This document shows, one piece after another, positions 58,701 to 64,000 of a stretch of 64,000 nt of DNA; positions within the stretch are counted from its first letter, which is position 1; the number at the start of each line of letters is the position of its first letter. The stretch comes from Ignelater luminosus (taxonomy: Eukaryota; Arthropoda; Insecta; Coleoptera; Elateridae): contig VTPC01090440.1 in NCBI GenBank assembly GCA_011009095.1, forward strand, positions 124,001 through 188,000, given 5' to 3'. The notes below the pieces were generated by a model. That model made no database searches. It was not told the origin of the DNA and was given only the letters and a program-made list of their open reading frames with translations. A program made the translations under genes and the position numbers.

Positions 58701-59263
58701 CTTTAAAAAGTACTTTCCTGACTAGTCAAGTAAAATCTAGTTTCCATAGCAAAATGAATAAAGAAAAGCCTATTTTAGAATACGGTGTTAGAAAAAATTT
58801 ATTTATTACCAGTTGTGATTTTAATAGTGTTACCACTGGGATACAATAATTCATTTATAAAGGACTGTAAATAGTAAATTTGTTCAAATTAAATTGTCAG
58901 GATTACAAAGTTTTACAATTTGTGTTCCTATAGTAACACTATTAAAGCTGTTGCTGATTATTACTATTGTAATGAACTAACCTCTATACTAGTACAATCA
59001 TCATTATCATCATTATCATCATTGTCATCATTATCATCATTATCATCATCATGTTCAACGATCTCGGTTTCACTCTCATCTAGATCGTCAAAAAGCCCTT
59101 GAATCTCTTCATCTAGGTTCTATATAAAAAAAAAATATAAATATAAAAATTTGCTAAAATGCATAAACATGTTATTGAAATAAAATATTACCAATGGATC
59201 GTCCGCTTCAAAATCGGCAAGATAATCCAAACCACTTTGTATATTTATTTCAGAATTCATCAT
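52723..59263 (-). CDS. SNAPC4 homologue (snRNA-activating complex large subunit, Myb repeats)
   Basis: SNAPC4 (SNAP190) recognises the proximal sequence element of snRNA promoters. Exons: 59263-59192, 59119-58982, 58052-56760, 55645-53799, 53740-53546, 53369-52723. Exon 2 has an Asp/Asn tract; exon 3 has a leader and Myb repeats with W-spacing (SPWTAEENESIKELVLEHKD, KKGAFTEAEDALLMYLINTL, LGNFTVDEDKTILKH); exon 4 continues with the last repeat (EHGETWRALANRLDRCRAHV). The C-terminal half is low-complexity, with AT-hook cores (KKKRGRPRKED, KAGRPARK, KRGRKRK) and 12-13 alanines. Exon 4 is closed twice by single-base shifts (near 54957-54960 and 54045-54047). Adding one base at each gives 616 open codons with correct phases, so I infer consensus errors. 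The 53546 donor (GTGGGC) is weak; without it translation would stop at 53529. Corrected length is about 1397 residues. Confidence 0.88.
58091..58726. mobile_element. Inverted-end repeat in SNAPC4 intron 2
   Basis: ACTAGTCAGGAAAG (58091-58104) is matched by CTTTCCTGACTAGT (58713-58726). A second pair, TTTTTTCTAACACCG (about 58136) and CGGTGTTAGAAAAAA (about 58782), crosses the first, so the insert is composite. A tRNA-like segment lies inside. Confidence 0.55.
58556..58632 (-). mobile_element. tRNA-derived SINE or tRNA pseudogene
   Basis: On the minus strand GATATTGACTTCTAATCAGG has an anticodon-stem-like hairpin with TCT in the loop, and CTGGGTTCGACTCCTG is a good T arm and B box. AATTTTTTTTC follows as a Pol III terminator. 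The acceptor stem does not pair (CTGCCGACT has no partner upstream), so it is not an intact tRNA-Arg gene. It sits in an intron of a gene whose product activates snRNA transcription, presumably by chance. Confidence 0.6.
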
Positions 59264-59698
59264 TAAGAAACTTATAGATTATTACAAGCCTACAACTCTT
59301 CGGGCAAATAACAACATAACCTTTTTTAATTATTATAAATTTGTTAATTCTCGGAGAGATTCGGGACTGTTCGTGTATCCCTTCGGTTCGATCGATTAAG
59401 AATGTTATCTACAGGATCATCCGTAAATAAATTAATTTGACAATAATATTTTTAATTTTATTAAGTAGAAGAAATATAAAGTATCACATTAAATCTTATT
59501 TAGTAACTACTTTTAAAAAGCTATTTTGTACTTAGTAACTAAGGGAGTGCGATCTATTACAATCATTCTGATATACCCTGTACAGTAATTAAACTATATT
59601 TTTGATTTGTTTTTTAGTTGCTGAATTTGACATTTGTTGTTGACAGTTTTGAAATTTAAGGGTTTTGACAGATGTTATTTTATTAATTTTACGAAGCA
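59264..59698. promoter_or_regulatory. Bidirectional promoter region between SNAPC4 and ANKRD49 homologues
   Basis: The two start codons lie 435 bp apart on opposite strands, with no other gene between, so the promoters must share this segment. No TATA box is evident. A GC-richer patch (TCGGGACTGTTCGTGTATCC, CTTCGGTTCGATCGAT) near 59360-59400 is a candidate core region. Confidence 0.6.
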
Positions 59699-60397
59699 AT
59701 GGCAGGCGATGAAAGATTTCTAGTGAGCGGCTGGGAAGATGACTTAAATGATATAGATGAAGAAAAAAAAACCTCATGGTAATATCCTTTCTTTCTTGAT
59801 TCTTCCCTTATTCTAACCTCATTCTACAAATTTCCAGAAACACCAAATAAAGAAATACTTTGGGCTGCAGAGAACGGAAAACTGGATATTGTCATACGTC
59901 TAATCGAATCAGATCCCAATCTAGTTAACGAAGTTGATACCGATGGTTACACACCTTTACATAGGGCATGTTATGGAAATCACTTCAATGTTGTAGGTTA
60001 TTTATTAAGTCGAGGCGCTAATGTTTCTGCTAAAACTTCTTTATTGTGGCAACCACTTCATTCAGCCTGTCAATGGAATAATGTGAAATGCGTCTTGTAT
60101 TTACTTCAAAATGGTGCTGATGTTAATGCTGTTAGTGAAGGAGGTAATTGGTATGCTTTGGTTTGATTGTAAAACTGTTGACAAATCTGTTTTGTAGGCC
60201 AAACACCTTTACATATAGCAGCATCTCATGGCACATCGTATGAAACTGTTCAATTATTATTAATGCATCCTCAAATTAAAGCCGAATTAACCAATAATAA
60301 TGGTGAGACTGCGTATGATATTGCTAAAAGGAGCTCAAAATATTACCATATTTTTGAAATGGCAATGCCAGCATTACGAGGAATTCCAGAGAGTTAA
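59699..60397 (+). CDS. ANKRD49 homologue (ankyrin repeat protein)
   Basis: Exons 59699-59778, 59838-60143 and 60198-60397. The product starts MAGDERFLVSGWEDDLNDID and has four ankyrin units: LWAAENGKLDIVIRLIESDP, DGYTPLHRACYGNHFNVVGY, LWQPLHSACQWNNVKCVLYL and GQTPLHIAASHGTSYETVQL, then NGETAYDIAKRSSKYYHIFE. The HSAC.WNN and ETA.DIA.R.S.Y motifs are those of ANKRD49, a small nuclear or cytosolic adaptor of poorly known role. Exon 1 has nine A at 59763-59771, which puts it out of phase (TG|A stop). With eight A the exon ends phase 1 and joins as EEKKPHETPNKEI, giving 194 residues. I infer an assembly error. A poly-A signal AATAAA lies at about 60548. Confidence 0.9.
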
Positions 60398-62040
60398 TTG
60401 ACAAAAAATGAAGGATAATTTTTCTTGAACTAAAAGAGAATGTGGAATGAAAAATGTATTTCTAGAAGCTGCAGCGAAATTAATAAATTAATATTTTGCA
60501 ATGTTATTAGTTAACTGTACATTTTTTATTAAAAATTGTTATAACTGAATAAACTATATTTTTGTATTCATTTCTTTTATGCAAGTTGTGATAAAGCCTG
60601 ACGTATAAAGCAGGGTGTCTGCAGACTTCTTAAGTATATAATATCGTAATCATGCAAATATTTATACAAGACAAACAATGGTTGGTTTGTTGTGACTTGA
60701 TGTGGTGTAATCTAATGCAATAATTATTTCTGAAGCTGATAAATTTATTTTCAAGAATCATTCAATTGTATATGTATAAGGCTAAATATTATTGTAATTT
60801 AATAATCTATGCATCTTAAACATGTTAGGCAATAAGTTGTGTATTATAAGGTTACACGTGTGTTTATGTTTTATCAAGATTGTGCTTTAGGAAATTTGTT
60901 TAATTTAGTCGTACTTTGCACTCGATATTTTCACGTACTTATGTAAATAATAATCAGGACTGTGTTTACTCTTTTTGTTTTAGTTTATGTTGTATATTTA
61001 ATATAAAAAATAAACCTAAGATCATAAAAGAAATATCTGGAGTTATTTTTAAAGTTAAATTGTAATATTATTTTAGAAAAATAAGCGAAAGGAAATAAGA
61101 AAAAATTTGATTTAATAAGTGCGTGAGTACAAGAAAGCTTCATTTAGTGAATTGGTCCTTCTAATGAGCACTTACTAGGAAACATGTCTTTCTTGATACT
61201 CAAAATTTGCCACATGTAAAAATCTGTTTATTAATAAGTGTCCCTTGCAAAGTTGCTGTTATGACTTGAGAGAAATTGATGAATATCTTGTTCATATCTA
61301 CAAAATTATGAAAAACTTTTATTGCAATAGTTTTTCACAGTTTCATGGAATAATCTGATATTTATCAAATAAATTTTGTAATGACTCTGATATAAAGCCT
61401 TGAAGAAGCTCTAGGAACTGTAGAAGATGGATGTGTGATAAAAGAGTTTTAGTAAAAAACTTCATAACTTGTTCATTTTTCTTATGAAAGTAGATGTGCT
61501 ATCTATATTGACAATAATTCTATTAAAAAGATGGTTTACTTTGTTTGGGTAGACCATCTAAATAGAAATTGCACAAAAATAAATGAAGTTTCTATTAAAT
61601 TAGCAAGTGCGTTTATATTACACAACAAAAATAACAAAGTTTTCCATTTTGACTATATATGAGAAATTACTAGATTTGTATAGGAATTAAAATATTCAGT
61701 TAACACCAACTTGAGGAGGTCTATAAATTATTTCTACTATCTTCCAGACAACTTTATAAATGGTGTTTAATTATAATTTACAATACTTGCGTAAATACTT
61801 TATTCATATATAATGACAAAAGTTTTCTAGCTTGTTCATTACTCTTACAAACTCAGCTTTTCACAAATTGTTTAGACTTACTTTAACTGATTGTGAACCT
61901 AATGATAGTGTTGCGCTTGTTGAAACAATTTAATTCCTGTTTGTAATAAAAATAAGGAAGGCTTTAAAGAGGTGAGTTAAAAGTTATCTTTTAAATTTCA
62001 TCTAAATAATGAGTTGAAGATTTTTGATGTTTATCTTAGC
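60398..62040. other. Intergenic DNA between ANKRD49 and SLC5 genes
   Basis: It holds the ANKRD49 3' end and the SLC5 5' region. TTTATCTTAG immediately before the SLC5 ATG could be a splice acceptor, which would place the first non-coding exon further upstream in this stretch. No other gene seen. Confidence 0.45.
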
Positions 62041-63952
62041 ATGGAATTGCAAAATTTTACAACATCCGTTAATACACCACCAATTCTTTTATTTTCATGG
62101 GTAGATTATGTTTTGTTTGTATTGATGTTGTGCGTCAGTACCCTCATTGGTATTTACTATGGCTGTTTTGGTTCAAAGCAATCCACAACTGAAGAATACT
62201 TACATGGAGGAAAATCAATGAAAACCTTTCCTATTGCTATGTCTCTTACTGCTAGGTTTGTATTTATGTTAAACAATATCTTGTTTTAATGGATTGAATT
62301 TTAGTCATCTATCTGGAATTACCTTATTGGGGATTCCTGCAGAAGTTTATTTACATGGTACGCAATACTGGATATGCCCTATTTCGGCAATTATACTGAT
62401 GTCATCTATAGTTTATGTTTACCTACCAGTTTTTTACAAACTACAGTTGGTTAGTGGTTATGAATATTTAAAAATCAGGTTTGATCATAGCATAAGAACT
62501 CTTGCATCGTTATTGTTTATATTAGCTACTCTCTTGTACGTGCCGATTGTAATATATGTACCATCGTTAGCATTTACTCAAGGTAAATAATGTTTTAAAA
62601 TAAATCTGAACATTTTAGGCATTCAAATATTTTATCTTTAGTATCTGGAATTGAATTATATCAAATATGTCCTGTAATTTGTTTGGTTTGCATCTTTTAT
62701 ACAACGCTTGGTGGGCTACAAGCTGTGGTGTTATCAGACACATTACAATTTATTATCACATTGGGAACTATGATAACTGTTATTATCATGGGTACTTATT
62801 CTGCTGGAGGGTTTGTTGCAGTATGGGAAAAAGCTGCTAGCAAAGATAGGATAGAATTCTTCAAGTAAGTTTCTCTCTTTTCCTTTCAATATCTTCAGAA
62901 AATCATTAAATTACGTCTTAATAGTCCTTGCTAATTCTTTACTGTAAAACAAAGCAAAATTAAGTCAGTCTAATATGTGCAGTTTTAAACAAACAGCATG
63001 AATCTAAATCCCACCGAAAGGACAACATTTTGGACAATTGTTTTTGGAATGACAGCCACGTGGATATCTAATCTTGGTGTAAATCCATCGTCAATTCAAC
63101 GATTCCTAGCTGTTCCATCCTATGAAGCTGCTAAAAGGTAAATATACAATTTAAATCTTACAAATATAAGACAATAATTCCTTTTGAATACAGATCTGTT
63201 CTAATATTTGGTTTGGCTACTATAGTAACTAAATCATTTAGCTGTTTCACTGGATTGATTATGTTTGCTAAATATTCAGACTGCGACCCAATATCTACAG
63301 GTAGCATTAAAAGGTCTGATCAGTTACTGCCTTATTATGTTTTGGATGTAGCTGGGAATCTTTCAGGATTACCTGGATTGTTCATAGCTGGAGTTTTTAG
63401 CACTGCTTTAAGGTATTTCTTATTATTTATATTTATGTGTGATATTCAAAAAGATGCTTTTAGTACCATGTCAACAAGCATAAACACTTTAGCTGGAACA
63501 ATCTATGAAGACTTTATTAGATCAAGAATGCCTACAGACACATCAGAAAAGACAGCTAGTAATATAATGAAACTGATAGCTGTCATAACAGGATTAATAT
63601 CCGTTGCATTAGTATTCATTGTAGAAAAACTAGGTGGAGTTCTAGAAGTATCACTCAGCCTTCATGGTATTACTGCAGGACCTCTTCTAGGTTTATTTAC
63701 TCTGGGTATGCTGTTTCCCTCAGCTAATACTAAGGTAATTGTAAAATTGCTTTGTTTAGTTGTGAGGTACTAATATAAAATAGTGTAATTGTAGGGTGCA
63801 CTCTATGGTGGAGTGGGATCAACTATACTTACATCAATACTAGTTGGAGGGGCACAATTTTATAGTGTTAAAGGAAATATTAAACATTCTAATAAACCTT
63901 TATCAGTAGAAGGATGTGATAATGTTACATCTATTTTTGATGTATTTACGAC
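62041..63952 (+). CDS. SLC5-family sodium/solute cotransporter, first 501 residues
   Basis: Seven exons are visible: 62041-62255, 62305-62582, 62642-62864, 62997-63137, 63194-63412, 63464-63734 and 63795-63952. All junctions keep frame, and the last donor (GTGAGT) points to more exons beyond the window. The protein is a multi-pass membrane symporter: TM1 FSWVDYVLFVLMLCVSTLIG, then GGKSMKTFPIAMSLTASHLS and GITLLGIPAEVYLHGTQYW, the conserved SLC5 core; later YTTLGGLQAVVLSDTLQF, TWISNLGVNPSSIQRFLAVP and FSTALSTMSTSINTLAGTIY. This pattern fits sodium-coupled monocarboxylate or multivitamin transporters (SLC5A6/A8/A12 branch), which are numerous in insects. The substrate cannot be told. The intron 63413-63463 is only 51 nt and uses the acceptor CTTTTAG rather than an earlier AAAAAG. 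Confidence 0.93.
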
Positions 63953-64000
63953 GTGAGTATGATTCTGCATTTTAATATTGTCAAAATATACAAGTTAATC
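63953..64000 (+). other. Start of an SLC5 intron, cut by window end
   Basis: GTGAGTATG at 63953 is a good donor after codon phase 2; the next exon is outside. Confidence 0.8.

Noticed and set aside
58920..59102. Ser/Leu-repeat plus-strand frame
   Set aside because: Antisense translation of the Asp/Asn microsatellite in SNAPC4 exon 2.

Overview
This window is nuclear DNA of an animal and almost certainly an insect. It is AT-rich, and genes have short introns with GT/AG borders. It carries two intact insect-type (7tm_6) odorant receptor genes, C2H2 zinc-finger arrays, and remains of many insect-type transposons (hAT, Tc1/mariner, LINE, small TIR elements). A beetle is plausible from the overall style, but I cannot prove the order. 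A 10-base N gap (14364-14373) shows it is an assembled scaffold.

Layout. 1-5.1 kb: the 3' seven exons of a lipase maturation factor gene (+). 5.1-25 kb: mostly repeat wreckage. It includes a long inverted repeat, a Maelstrom-like HMG-box fragment with a stop, a THAP-like repeat, hAT remains fused to a zinc-finger scrap, LINE pieces, a leucine-rich-repeat pseudogene, and an odd zinc-finger mosaic array with finger-like frames on both strands. 26-35 kb: two tandem odorant receptor genes (+), each 399 residues in six exons, separated by LINE and MITE debris. 35-42.1 kb: a cluster of related C2H2 zinc-finger genes and pseudogenes on the minus strand; one is split by a hAT element and another holds two clean MITE insertions. 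43-48.4 kb: a Tc1-like element with good ends, a second THAP/hAT patch, and a Tc1/mariner element carrying a 612-bp MITE with a perfect 8-bp target duplication. 48.9-49.7 kb: the first two coding exons of an HDAC1/Rpd3-like gene (-), with good splice sites but no visible continuation. 52.7-59.3 kb: SNAPC4-like gene (-), a Myb-repeat subunit of the snRNA-activating complex. 59.7-60.4 kb: ANKRD49-like gene (+), head to head with SNAPC4. 62.0-64 kb: the first ~501 residues of an SLC5 sodium/solute cotransporter (+), running off the window.

The conserved genes (LMF, SNAPC4, ANKRD49, SLC5) are unrelated housekeeping or transport genes. The receptors and zinc fingers are locally expanding families. 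Four single-base homopolymer differences break otherwise clean frames (SNAPC4 twice, ANKRD49 once, the main zinc-finger gene once). Together they suggest consensus errors in the assembly rather than four independent gene deaths. I found no convincing undescribed biochemical system. The most unusual items are the bidirectional zinc-finger mosaic, the truncated HDAC1 start, the Maelstrom HMG relic, and the paired zinc-finger/hAT junctions at 11.5 and 39.2 kb.
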